Origin: Allokutzneria oryzae
GTDB taxonomy: Bacteria; Actinomycetota; Actinomycetes; Mycobacteriales; Pseudonocardiaceae
DNA: 64,000 nt
Direction: 5' to 3'
NCBI RefSeq assembly: GCF_042429765.1
Contig: NZ_JBHLZU010000019.1
Location: 62,001 to 126,000 of the forward strand
Shown here: in pieces, positions 7,372-15,531 of the stretch
Numbering within the stretch: position 1 is the first letter of the stretch
Layout: each line of letters starts with the position of its first letter
Translations under genes and position numbers: made by a program
Notes under the pieces: model-generated
What the model saw: only the letters and a program-made list of their open reading frames with translations
The model's database searches: none
What the model was told of the DNA's origin: nothing

Positions 7372-8268
7372 ATGCGGCCGAGCGCGATCGGGCGGGCGTT
7401 GCTGGCGCTGGGTGACCAGTGGGCGTTGTTGATCCTGCAACGGGCGTTCCTGCTGCACACCAGGCGTTTCGCCGACTGGCGGGACGAGCTGGGCATCTCC
7501 GAGTCGGTGCTGGCCGGCCGCCTGCGTGAGCTGGTCGCAGGAGGGCTGCTGGAGGCGGTGCCCTACCGCGACCACGGGCGCACCCGTCAGGAGTACCGGC
7601 TCACTGAACGGGCGCTGGAGCTGTGGCCGTTTTTGGTGTCGGTGTGGTCCTGGGAGCGGCAGTGGGTGAAGCGGACGCACCCGCTGCCTGAGCTGCTGCA
7701 CCACGAGTGCGGTGACCGGGTCGATGTGGAGCTGGGCTGCGCGGAGTGCGGGAAGGCGCCGGTGACCGCACGCGACACCGACACCGAGCGTGGCGCGGAG
7801 GCCGTCTCGCACACCGCGACACCACGGCTGCACCGGCGGACCGTTCGCGCGGGGACCGAGCGGGACGCGGTGTCCTACTGCCCGGAGACGCTGGAAATCC
7901 TCGGCGACCGGTGGAGCACGGTGCTGCTGGCGGCGGCGTTCCTGCGGGTCAGGCGCTTCGCGGAGTTCCAGTCGGAGCTCGGTGTCGCCCCGTCGATCCT
8001 CAGCGACCGGCTGCGTCGGTTCACCGAACTCGGTGTGTTGGAGCAGGTGGAGGTGCCGGGCGCGCGGCACGAGTACCGGCTGAGCGCGAAGGGCCTGGCG
8101 TTCTTCCCGGTCTTCGCGTTCCTGGTGGACTGGGCGCAGCGGTGGCACCCGGAGGACCCGGCGGAGGTGGTGATCACCCACCGCGCCTGTGGTGGTCGCC
8201 TGCTCCCCTTCCTGCGGTGCGCTGCGTGCCACGCCCCGGTCTCCCGCACGGGCATCGCCTTCACGTGA
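7372..8268 (+). CDS. Tandem-domain HxlR-type regulator with two zinc-ribbon-like tails
   Basis: This 298-residue protein contains two HxlR winged helices in one chain. The first (about residues 1-100) has ALGDQWALLILQRAFL and LAGRLRELVAGGLLE. The second (about 170-265) has CPETLEILGDRWSTVLLAAA and LSDRLRRFTELGVLE. Each is followed by a similar short Cys block: HECGDRVDVELGCAECGKAP and HRACGGRLLPFLRCAACHAP. This looks like an internal duplication of an HTH-plus-Cys unit. HxlR proteins normally act as dimers of single-domain chains of about 110 residues. It is divergent from the carotenoid oxygenase gene across 80 bp, the likely operator region. The Cys blocks may bind zinc or sense redox state; this is inference. 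Confidence 0.8.
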   Translation: MRPSAIGRALLALGDQWALLILQRAFLLHTRRFADWRDELGISESVLAGRLRELVAGGLLEAVPYRDHGRTRQEYRLTERALELWPFLVSVWSWERQWVKRTHPLPELLHHECGDRVDVELGCAECGKAPVTARDTDTERGAEAVSHTATPRLHRRTVRAGTERDAVSYCPETLEILGDRWSTVLLAAAFLRVRRFAEFQSELGVAPSILSDRLRRFTELGVLEQVEVPGARHEYRLSAKGLAFFPVFAFLVDWAQRWHPEDPAEVVITHRACGGRLLPFLRCAACHAPVSRTGIAFT

Positions 8269-8378
8269 GCGGCGCGGGCTCGTCGCGCTGTGGTAACAGA
8301 ATGTGACGAGGCGGTGTGATCGGGACGGGCGCTGACGTAGCGTTCCCTCCCCACACCCCGCTGGACCTGGGAGGAACC

Positions 8379-10025
8379 GTGACGGCCTCCGCACTGCATC
8401 CCCTCGCCCGTGTCCTGGAGTTCACCGCCCGTGGCTGGTGGGGACCGGACACCATCGGCGGGCTCTTCGAGCGCCAGGTCCGGGCGCGGCCGGGCGCGCT
8501 GGCCATCGTGGACTCCCCCGACAAGGTCGAGCTCACCGGGATCGAACCGCACCGGTGGAGCTGGGCGCGGCTGGACGTGGAGGTCGACCGGATCGCCGCG
8601 CTGCTGCAACGCCACGGTGTCGGCCCCGGGGAGATCGTCGGGGTGCAGCTGCCCAACTGCGTCGAGCTGGTCGCGACCTTCCTCGCCGTGCTGCGCCTGG
8701 GGGGCGTGGTGTGCCCGCTTCCCGTGCAGTACCGGGAGTACGAGCTGCGCGCGCTGCTGCCGCTGGCCGGGGCGCGCACGTTCGTCACCGCGACCCGCAT
8801 CGGCGCCCGCGCGCACGCCGAGATCGCCCGGCAGGTGTGCGGCGAGGTCGTCACGGTGATCGCCTTCGGCCCGAACGTCCCGGCCCGCGTGGTCTCCGTG
8901 GCCGCGGCGCCCAACACCGCGCCCGTCCGCTCCTACACGCCTGATCCGAACCACTGCGCCACGATCTGCTGGACCTCGGGCACCGAGAGCACGCCGAAGG
9001 CCGTGCCGCGCGCCCACTACGACTGGCTGGCCATCGCCCGGCCGTGCGCCGACGCGCCCACGCTCACCGCCGATGACGTGATCCTCAACCCGTTTCCGCT
9101 GGTCAACATGGCCGGGATCGCCGGGACGCTGTTGCCGTGGCTGCTCACCGGGTGCCGGTTCGTGCTGCACCACCCCTTCAGGCTGCCGACGTTCCTGCGA
9201 CAGGTCGCCGAGGAGCACGCCACCTACACGGTCGCTCCGCCGGCCGTGCTGACCCTGGTGCTGCGCAAGGAGGGGCTGGAGCTGGGGTCGCTGCGGGCGA
9301 TCGGGTCGGGGTCGGCTCCGCTGGCGCCGTCGATGGTGCGCGGCTGGCAGGAGCGCCACGGGATCCCGATCATCAACTTTTTCGGCTCCAACGAGGGAAC
9401 GGCGCTGCTGAGCGCGCCTGCCGACTTCCCGGACCCGGAGGTGCGGGCGCGGTTCTTCCCGCGCTACGACGCCCCAGGCTCGACCTGGTCCACGCGGGCG
9501 GCGGAGTGGGTGCGGACCAGGCTGGTCGATCCGGTCACCGAGCGGGAGGTCACCGAGCCCGGGCACGCCGGGGAGCTGCGCATCGCCGGGCCGACGGTCT
9601 TCCCCGGCTACCTGCTGGGCACCGGGGACGACCCGTTCGACGAGCTGGGCTACCTGCGGACCGGGGACCTGTTCGAGATCGCCGGGGACCGCGGCCAGTA
9701 CCTGCGCTACGTCGACCGGGCGAAGGACCTGATCATCCGGGGCGGGATGAACATCGCGCCCGCCGAGGTCGAGGCGCTGCTGGTCTCCCACCCCGGCGTC
9801 GCCGATGTCGCGGTGGTCGGCTACCCCGACGACGTGCTCGGGGAGAGGGCGTGCGCGTTCGTGGTCGCCGCCGGACAGGCGCCCACCGCGGCGGAGCTGA
9901 CCGAGCACCTGCGCGCGCGGGGGATCGCCTCGTACAAGCTGCCGGAGCGCTTCGAGTTCGTGGACGCCCTCCCCCGCAACCCCATCGGCAAGCTGCTGAA
10001 ACGGGAGCTGCGCGAACGGCTCTAG
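8379..10025 (+). CDS. AMP-dependent synthetase/ligase (acyl- or aryl-CoA ligase)
   Basis: This 548-residue enzyme is of the ANL adenylating family. The phosphate-binding loop reads CWTSGTESTPKAVPRAH, where the family usually has TSGTTGxPKG. Later motifs are NFFGSNEGTALL, LGYLRTGDLFE, YVDRAKDLIIRGGMNI and the catalytic lysine in NPIGKLLKREL. The PRAH after the loop recalls aryl-AMP ligases of the EntE type. The GTG at 8379 has a strong GGGAGGAA and is chosen over an upstream in-frame start at 8316. It would activate a carboxylic acid to its acyl-AMP and then the CoA thioester, feeding the neighbouring thiolases. The altered loop (ESTPKA) is worth noting. Confidence 0.87.
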   Translation: MTASALHPLARVLEFTARGWWGPDTIGGLFERQVRARPGALAIVDSPDKVELTGIEPHRWSWARLDVEVDRIAALLQRHGVGPGEIVGVQLPNCVELVATFLAVLRLGGVVCPLPVQYREYELRALLPLAGARTFVTATRIGARAHAEIARQVCGEVVTVIAFGPNVPARVVSVAAAPNTAPVRSYTPDPNHCATICWTSGTESTPKAVPRAHYDWLAIARPCADAPTLTADDVILNPFPLVNMAGIAGTLLPWLLTGCRFVLHHPFRLPTFLRQVAEEHATYTVAPPAVLTLVLRKEGLELGSLRAIGSGSAPLAPSMVRGWQERHGIPIINFFGSNEGTALLSAPADFPDPEVRARFFPRYDAPGSTWSTRAAEWVRTRLVDPVTEREVTEPGHAGELRIAGPTVFPGYLLGTGDDPFDELGYLRTGDLFEIAGDRGQYLRYVDRAKDLIIRGGMNIAPAEVEALLVSHPGVADVAVVGYPDDVLGERACAFVVAAGQAPTAAELTEHLRARGIASYKLPERFEFVDALPRNPIGKLLKRELRERL

Positions 10026-10065
10026 GCGGCGGCGAACCGCTCCGAGGCGCCGGCGGACAACCGGA

Positions 10066-10554
10066 CTAACTGTCGGCCAGCAGGGCGTCGAGCTTCTCGT
10101 AGCCCTCGACCACGCCGACCTCCATGCCACTGGCGATCATGGCGTCACGGGCCTCCATGGTCTCCACGACCGACAGCACGACCACGCGGCTGCGGCCGTC
10201 GGGAAGGTCTTCGAAGGTGGCCGTCTCCAGGCTCACGCCATCGGGGAAGCCCTCGTAGGTGAAGGTCTGCACCAGGCGCTCGCCCGGCCGGGCCTCGTGG
10301 AAGGACCCGTAGAACGAGGCGATGATCTCGCCGTCGCGGGACGAGGAGTAGCGGTAGCTGCCGCCGGTGCGCAGGTCCCAGGAGTGGATCTCGGTGGTGG
10401 TGCTGTTCGGGCCGAGCCACTTCGCGGCCAGCTCCGGCTCGGCCCAGGCGCGGTAGACCTTGGCGGCGGGCGCGTCGAACTCGCGGACGATGCGGATCGT
10501 CGGCAGGGCGGGGTCGGCCTCGATGGTGGTCTCGTGGGTGGTCCTGGTGCTCAT
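10066..10554 (-). CDS. SRPBCC (AHSA1-type) protein
   Basis: This 162-residue START/Bet v1-like protein of the AHSA1 branch has TIRIVREFDAPAAKVYRAW, AAKWLGPNS, TGGSYRYSSSRDGEIIASFYG and GMEVGVVEGYEKLDALLA. It binds hydrophobic ligands in a deep pocket; the physiological ligand is unknown. Its ATG overlaps the stop codon of the upstream ArsR gene (ATGA at 10551-10554). The ArsR-SRPBCC pair is common in actinobacteria, and the SRPBCC partner may bind the effector that relieves repression or act on the compound that is sensed. Confidence 0.88.
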   Translation of the reverse strand: MSTRTTHETTIEADPALPTIRIVREFDAPAAKVYRAWAEPELAAKWLGPNSTTTEIHSWDLRTGGSYRYSSSRDGEIIASFYGSFHEARPGERLVQTFTYEGFPDGVSLETATFEDLPDGRSRVVVLSVVETMEARDAMIASGMEVGVVEGYEKLDALLADS

Positions 10555-10916
10555 GACGCTGCTCCTCGCTGCTGGTTCTCTTCGTTGTCGCTGTCGTCGT
10601 CCATCGCCGCCAGTACCGCGTCGAGGCGGCGGAACCGCTCCTCGGCCTGGCGGCGGTAGCGCTCGATCCACTTGGTCATCAGGTCGAACACCTCCGCGTT
10701 GAGGTGGCACGGCCGTCGCTGGGCCTCGCGGCTGCGGCTGACCAGCCCGGCGTCCTCCAGCACCTTGAGGTGCTTGGAGACGGCCTGCGTCGAGACGTCG
10801 TAGGGCTCGGCCAGCTCGCCGACGGTCGCGTCACCCGCGGAGAGCCGGGCGACGATGTCGCGCCGGGTCGGGTCCGCCAGGGCCGCGAAGACCCGGTTGA
10901 GCCGATCGTCGGTCAC
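10551..10916 (-). CDS. ArsR-family transcriptional regulator
   Basis: This 121-residue winged-helix protein opens with RLNRVFAALADPTRRDIVARL and has the recognition region YDVSTQAVSKHLKVLEDAGL. It lacks the Cys metal ligands of classical ArsR and belongs to the non-metal branch paired with SRPBCC proteins. It starts with GTG 10916 behind GGGAGG. Its promoter contains two copies of a CAACCA-N2-TGGTTG dyad, so autoregulation is very likely. The last coding bases overlap the SRPBCC start. Confidence 0.92.
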   Translation of the reverse strand: MTDDRLNRVFAALADPTRRDIVARLSAGDATVGELAEPYDVSTQAVSKHLKVLEDAGLVSRSREAQRRPCHLNAEVFDLMTKWIERYRRQAEERFRRLDAVLAAMDDDSDNEENQQRGAAS

Positions 10917-10938
10917 CGGTCACCTCCCGCATCTTTGA

Positions 10939-10997
10939 CAACCACTTGGTTGAATAGACCGTACGGACAGCCGCCCGCGTTGTCAACCAAATGGTTG
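10939..10997 (-). promoter_or_regulatory. ArsR promoter with two perfect operator dyads
   Basis: Two dyads, CAACCACTTGGTTG (10939-10952) and CAACCAAATGGTTG (10984-10997), flank a minus-strand promoter. The -35 is TTGACA (complement of 10981-10986), the spacer is 17 bp and the -10 is TACGGT (complement of 10958-10963). One dyad covers the -35 region and the other covers the start of transcription. The two dyads are centred 45 bp apart, about four helical turns. This is the layout expected for repression by the ArsR protein encoded just downstream. Confidence 0.8.
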
Positions 10998-11022
10998 CGG
11001 ATGCGTCTTGGCCTGCGCAAAC

Positions 11023-11055
11023 AACTGCCCCCGCCCGGAATGGGCGGGGGCAGTT
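11023..11055 (-). terminator. Strong GC hairpin after the RND gene
   Basis: A 14-bp perfect stem (11023-11036 with 11042-11055, AACTGCCCCCGCCC and its complement) and a 5-nt loop lie 13 bp beyond the stop codon of the minus-strand RND gene. It has the form of an actinobacterial terminator without a long U-tract. Confidence 0.75.
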
Positions 11056-11068
11056 GGCGGGATGCGGG

Positions 11069-14000
11069 TCAGGACGAGGGCGCGCGGTGCTTGGGCATCG
11101 GCTCGGTGACCGGATCGATCTCCTCCGGACGACGGCGGGTCATCCCGTCCACCACCGCGTAGAGCACCGGCACCACCACCAGGGTCAGCAGCGTCGAGCT
11201 CACCAGGCCACCGATCACCACCACCGCCAGCGGCTGCGAGATGAACCCCCCGCCGCCGGTCAGCCCCAGCGCCATCGGCGTCAGCGCGCCGATCGTGGCC
11301 AGCGCCGTCATCAGGATCGGGCGCAGCCGGTGCCGCCCGCCCTCCACGATCGCCTCGGTCGTGCCCATCCCGGACGACCGGTAGTGGTTGATCAGGTCGA
11401 TCAGAACGATCGCGTTGGTCACCACGATCCCCACCAGCATCAACAGCCCGATCAGCGCCGGAACGCCCAGCGGGGTGCCGGTGACCAGCAGCAGCCCCAG
11501 CGCGCCGGTCGCGGCGAAGGGCACCGACACCAGCAGGATCAGCGGCTGCACCAGGCTGTGGAAGGTCCCCACCATCACCAGGAACACCAGCACCACCGCG
11601 GCCGCCAGCGCCACACCGAGATCGGCGAAGGCGTCCTGCTGCTGCGAGGTCGCGCCACCGATCTTGTAGGTCGCGCCCGCTGGCAGCTTCAGCGCGTCCA
11701 GCCGCTTGCTCAGCTCCGCACTGGTCGCGCCGAGGTCCGACCCGGTCGCGGTCGCGGTGACCGTGGCGCTGCGCGCCCCGTCGATCCGGGTCAGCTGCGT
11801 CGGGCCGGTCGTGCTGCGTACCTCGGCCAGGCTGTCCAGCCGCACCGGGCCGGCGAGCGTGGGGACCTGCAACGCCTCCAGGGCGTCCACACTCGACGGA
11901 GTGGCGGTGCCGCGCAGGACGACCTCCTGCTCAGTGCCGTTGATGACGATCTTGCTCAGCGTGGTCCCGCGCAGCGCCTCGCCGACGACCTGGCCGACCG
12001 CGGCCTCGGTGAGCCCGGCCCGCGCCGCGGCCTGCCGGTCGATCTTGACGTCCACCAGCGGTGCGTCGGCGGTGAGGTTGCTCGCCACGTCCGTGGTGCC
12101 CGGGGTGCCCGCGACGGTCTTGCGGACCTGGTCGGCCGCCGAGGCCAGCGCCGCGTCGTCCGGGGCCTGGACGACGACCTCCAGCTTCGAGCCGTCGAAC
12201 CCACCGCCCGCCGCCTGCACCGACACCTTGCCGACCTCGGCCAGCGCCGCGATCCGGTCCCGCAGGTTCTTCTCGATCGCAGCCTGGTCGGCCTCGACGT
12301 CGGTGGTCACCGAGAAGGTCGCCGTGGTCGCGCCCCCGCCGGGACCGCCGAGGCCGGGGAAGCCCCCGCCGCCACCGATGGTGGCCTGGTAGGACTGCAC
12401 GCCCTTGACCTGCCCCAGCACGCCCTCGACCTTCTTCGCCGCGGCGTCGGTGGTCGCCAGGCTCGTGCCCACCGGCAGCTCCTGGCGGATGGTCAGCGTG
12501 TTCTGGCCGTCACCGCCGATGAAGTTCGTCTTCAGCTGCGGCACCAGCGCCAGCGTGCCGACGAAGATGCCGACCGCGATCAGCAACGTCGTGGCGCGGT
12601 GGGCGATCGACCACCGCAGCACCGGCACGTAGCTGCGCTGCAACAGGCCCTTGCGCTCCTTCTCCTCGGCCTCGGCGCGCAGCGCGGCGGTGTCCGCTCC
12701 CGCGTCGGCGGGCTTGAGGAACCAGTACGCCAGCACCGGCACGATCGTCAGCGACACCACCAGCGAGGCCAGCAGTGCCACGGTGACGGTCAGGGCGAAC
12801 GGCGCGAACAGCTGTCCCACCAGACCGCCGACCACCGCGATCGGGGCGAACACCGCGACCGTGGTGAGCGTGGAGGAGGTGACCGCGCCCGCGACCTCGC
12901 GGACGGCCGTGATGATCGCGACGCCCTTGGCCTCGCCGTAGCCGAGGTGCCGTTTGACGTTCTCCAGCACCACGATCGAGTCGTCGACCACCCGGCCGAC
13001 CGCGATGGTCAGCGCGCCGAGGGTCAGCATGTTCAGCGAGTACTCCCCCATCCACAGCGCGATCAACGCGATCAGCACCGACAGCGGGATGGACACGGCG
13101 GTGACCAGGGTGGAGCGCACCGAGAACAGGAACACCAGGATCACCAGCACCGCGAAGACCAGGCCGAGCAGCCCCTCGGTGGTCAGGCCCTCGATCGAGC
13201 GCTCGACGAACGGCGCCTGGTCGAAGACCACCGTCAGCGCCGCGCCCGCGCCGAGCGCGGTCCGCAGCTGCGGCAGCTTCTCGTTGACCGCGTGGGAGAT
13301 CGCCACCGCGTTGCCCTCCGGGCTGGCGGTGACCCCGACCCCGAGGCTGGGGCGGCCGTTGGTCCTGGTCAGCGCGGTGGACTCGGCCAGACCTTGCTCC
13401 ACGGTCGCGACGTCGCCGAGCTTCACCGGCGAGCCGGGCCGCGTGCTCTGCTGGCCACCGGCCGCGGCGGGGGTCAGCGGCAGGTTCTTCAGGTCCTCCA
13501 GCGAGGAGAACGCGCCGCCCACGGACACCGAGTAGGACTTGCCGTTCTCCGTCAGGGTGCCACCGGGCAGGGCGATCCCGTTGGCCTTCAAGGCGTTGCT
13601 CACCGACAGCGAGGACAGGCCCGCCCGCAGCATCTTCGCCGTGTCCGGGGTGATGGTGACCTGCTGGTCACGGGCCCCGGTCAGCGCCGCCTCGCGGACG
13701 CCGTCGATGCCCTGCAGCTCCGGCAGCACGGTCTGCTTGAGCGCCTTGGCCAGCTGCTGCTCGTCCCCGCCGCCACTGGCAGCCAGCTGCACCACGGGAA
13801 GGTCGCTGGTGCTGCCCGCGACCACCCTCGGCGTGACGTTCTCCGGCAGCTGCGCGGCGATCCGGTTGACCGCGCGCTCGACCTCGCTGGTGATCGAGGA
13901 CACCGAGGTGCCGTAGTCGAAGTTCACCTGCACCGTCGCCGACCCGGACCGGGAGAACGCGGTCGTCTCGGTCACCCCGGCCACGGTGCGCACGGCGCGT

Positions 14001-14206
14001 TCGATCGGGATCGTCACCTGGGACTCCACGATCGAGGGCGCCGAACCCGGGTAGGGCGCGACCACCGAGATCGTCGGCAGGGCCAGGTCCGGCAGCATCT
14101 GCTGCTTGAGCGCGGGCACCGCCCACGCGCCGAAGCCGGTGATCGCGATCGCGACCAGCGCGATGAGCCCGCGGTTGGCGAGGCTGAGCCGGGCCAGTAT
14201 CGACAT
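11069..14206 (-). CDS. RND-family exporter, AcrB/HAE1-like permease
   Basis: This 1045-residue protein has full RND length and repeated halves. TM1 at the N-terminus begins MSILARLSLANRGLIALVAI. A first large periplasmic-type loop follows, then TM2-6 with LTLGALTIAVGRVVDDSIVV, where two adjacent Asp in TM4 relay protons. A second loop and TM8-12 follow, with LVGIVVTNAIVLIDLINHYR. A Gly-rich stretch near residue 615 is probably a flexible insert. RND pumps of this type normally work with a membrane fusion protein and an outer-membrane channel in Gram-negatives; none is encoded nearby. The closest functional model I know is SwrC/YerP of Bacillus. The substrate is unknown. It has its own terminator and no linked regulator. 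Confidence 0.9.
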   Translation of the reverse strand: MSILARLSLANRGLIALVAIAITGFGAWAVPALKQQMLPDLALPTISVVAPYPGSAPSIVESQVTIPIERAVRTVAGVTETTAFSRSGSATVQVNFDYGTSVSSITSEVERAVNRIAAQLPENVTPRVVAGSTSDLPVVQLAASGGGDEQQLAKALKQTVLPELQGIDGVREAALTGARDQQVTITPDTAKMLRAGLSSLSVSNALKANGIALPGGTLTENGKSYSVSVGGAFSSLEDLKNLPLTPAAAGGQQSTRPGSPVKLGDVATVEQGLAESTALTRTNGRPSLGVGVTASPEGNAVAISHAVNEKLPQLRTALGAGAALTVVFDQAPFVERSIEGLTTEGLLGLVFAVLVILVFLFSVRSTLVTAVSIPLSVLIALIALWMGEYSLNMLTLGALTIAVGRVVDDSIVVLENVKRHLGYGEAKGVAIITAVREVAGAVTSSTLTTVAVFAPIAVVGGLVGQLFAPFALTVTVALLASLVVSLTIVPVLAYWFLKPADAGADTAALRAEAEEKERKGLLQRSYVPVLRWSIAHRATTLLIAVGIFVGTLALVPQLKTNFIGGDGQNTLTIRQELPVGTSLATTDAAAKKVEGVLGQVKGVQSYQATIGGGGGFPGLGGPGGGATTATFSVTTDVEADQAAIEKNLRDRIAALAEVGKVSVQAAGGGFDGSKLEVVVQAPDDAALASAADQVRKTVAGTPGTTDVASNLTADAPLVDVKIDRQAAARAGLTEAAVGQVVGEALRGTTLSKIVINGTEQEVVLRGTATPSSVDALEALQVPTLAGPVRLDSLAEVRSTTGPTQLTRIDGARSATVTATATGSDLGATSAELSKRLDALKLPAGATYKIGGATSQQQDAFADLGVALAAAVVLVFLVMVGTFHSLVQPLILLVSVPFAATGALGLLLVTGTPLGVPALIGLLMLVGIVVTNAIVLIDLINHYRSSGMGTTEAIVEGGRHRLRPILMTALATIGALTPMALGLTGGGGFISQPLAVVVIGGLVSSTLLTLVVVPVLYAVVDGMTRRRPEEIDPVTEPMPKHRAPSS

Positions 14207-14350
14207 CTCGGGTGCGTCTCCTCGGTGCAGGGGTGGTGCCTACCAGCCCAGCACCTCCGCCCGAAGGACAGCTCCAACGAACCTGGAATTCCGCTGAAAG
14301 CCGGCTGCGACCTTGGTCACCCGCGCCAACCGGGCAGGTACACTGCGCGG

Positions 14351-14442
14351 CGAGGGGAGTACTTCCCAAGCGTCGTCCCGGTCATTACGAGCCCCCCGAT
14401 GGGTCTCCCGGGCGGCCGCCCGCACCGGGTGAAGGAGACCTC
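14351..14442 (+). promoter_or_regulatory. Probable yybP-ykoY Mn2+ riboswitch
   Basis: The leader of the TerC gene contains the conserved marks of the yybP-ykoY aptamer in the right order: CGAGGGGAGTA (14351-14361), then CGTCGTCCCGGTCATTACG, and a closing GGAGACCTC (14433-14441). GAGG and CCTC can pair to close the basal helix. The known class binds Mn2+ at a three-way junction and switches on Mn2+ exporters or TerC-like proteins. The position about 33 bp upstream of a TerC gene is typical. The assignment rests on motif reading; a covariance-model search would settle it. Confidence 0.78.
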
Positions 14443-14474
14443 AGACGCTGACCACGTTTGAGGAGCACCCTCTC

Positions 14475-15458
14475 GTGTACCCCCTTGCCTCCGAGGCGAG
14501 CAGCATCGGCTCGCCCGTGCTCTGGCTCGTCACGATCGTCGTACTGCTGGCGCTGCTGGCACTGGACTTCGTCATCACCCGCCGCCCGCACGAGGTGGGC
14601 ATGCGCGAAGCGGTCGGCTGGTCGGTGTTCTACCTGGTGCTCCCCGTGCTGTTCGGCCTCTACGTGTGGCTGGCGCACGGCACGCAACCGTCGGTGGAGT
14701 TCGCCACCGGCTGGGTGCTGGAGAAGTCCCTGTCGGTGGACAACCTGTTCGTCTTCATGCTGTTGCTCAGCGCGTTCGCGGTACCCGAGGAGCTGAGACA
14801 GCGGGTCCTGCTCTACGGCATCGTCGGGGCGCTCGTGCTGCGCGCGGTGTTCATCGCGCTCGGCGCGGCGATCCTGCAGGCGGGCGCGTGGGCGTTCCTG
14901 GTGTTCGGACTCGTGCTGCTGGCCACGGCGGTGAAGATCTTCCGCGATGCCCTGCGGGGTGACCAGCACCAGCCGGACATCAACCAGATGCGCTCGGTGC
15001 GGCTGCTGCGGCGGCTGATGCCGGTGACAGAGGACTTCCGCGGGCCGCGCATGACCGTCCTGTCCGGGGGGCGCCGCGCGCTCACCCCGTTCGCCCTGGT
15101 CGTGGTGGCGGTGCTGGTGACCGACGTGGTGTTCGCGGTGGACTCGGTGCCCGCCGCCTACGGCGTCACCTCCGACCCGTACCTGGTGTTCGCCACCAAC
15201 GCCTTCGCGCTGCTGGGGCTGCGGGCGCTGTACTTCGTGCTCCAGCACGCGCTGAGCAGGCTGCGCCACCTCAACCACGGGCTCGCCCTGATCCTGGCCT
15301 TCATCGGCGTGAAGCTCGGCATGACGTGGGCGCACCGCACGTGGCCCTCGGTGCCGGAGATCCCCACGGTGCTCTCGCTCGGCGTCGTCGTGGTGACCTT
15401 GGTGGTGGTGACGCTGACCAGCATGCGCGCCAACCGGCGGGAGCGGGCTTTGAGGTGA
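14475..15458 (+). CDS. TerC-family integral membrane protein (Mn2+ export type)
   Basis: This 327-residue protein has about nine membrane segments. Characteristic TerC motifs are LEKSLSVDNLFVFMLLL, with acidic residues in the membrane, and VLVTDVVFAVDSVPAAYGVT. Members of this branch (Alx-like) export manganese, possibly supplying extracytoplasmic metalloenzymes or relieving Mn excess. The GTG start at 14475 has AGGAG ten bases upstream. The preceding leader looks like a yybP-ykoY Mn2+ riboswitch, which fits the role. Confidence 0.9.
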   Translation: MYPLASEASSIGSPVLWLVTIVVLLALLALDFVITRRPHEVGMREAVGWSVFYLVLPVLFGLYVWLAHGTQPSVEFATGWVLEKSLSVDNLFVFMLLLSAFAVPEELRQRVLLYGIVGALVLRAVFIALGAAILQAGAWAFLVFGLVLLATAVKIFRDALRGDQHQPDINQMRSVRLLRRLMPVTEDFRGPRMTVLSGGRRALTPFALVVVAVLVTDVVFAVDSVPAAYGVTSDPYLVFATNAFALLGLRALYFVLQHALSRLRHLNHGLALILAFIGVKLGMTWAHRTWPSVPEIPTVLSLGVVVVTLVVVTLTSMRANRRERALR

Positions 15459-15531
15459 TATTCAGGCTCCGGTCAGCCTGCTTGCAGCTGGCTACGCCAA
15501 GCTGCGGACACACGCGCGAGGAGAGGACCGG

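Noticed and set aside
10991..14461. A plus-strand open frame of over 1100 codons opposite the RND gene
   Set aside because: It is the antisense shadow of the RND gene. The product is a His/Gln/Arg-rich low-complexity string with no family features.
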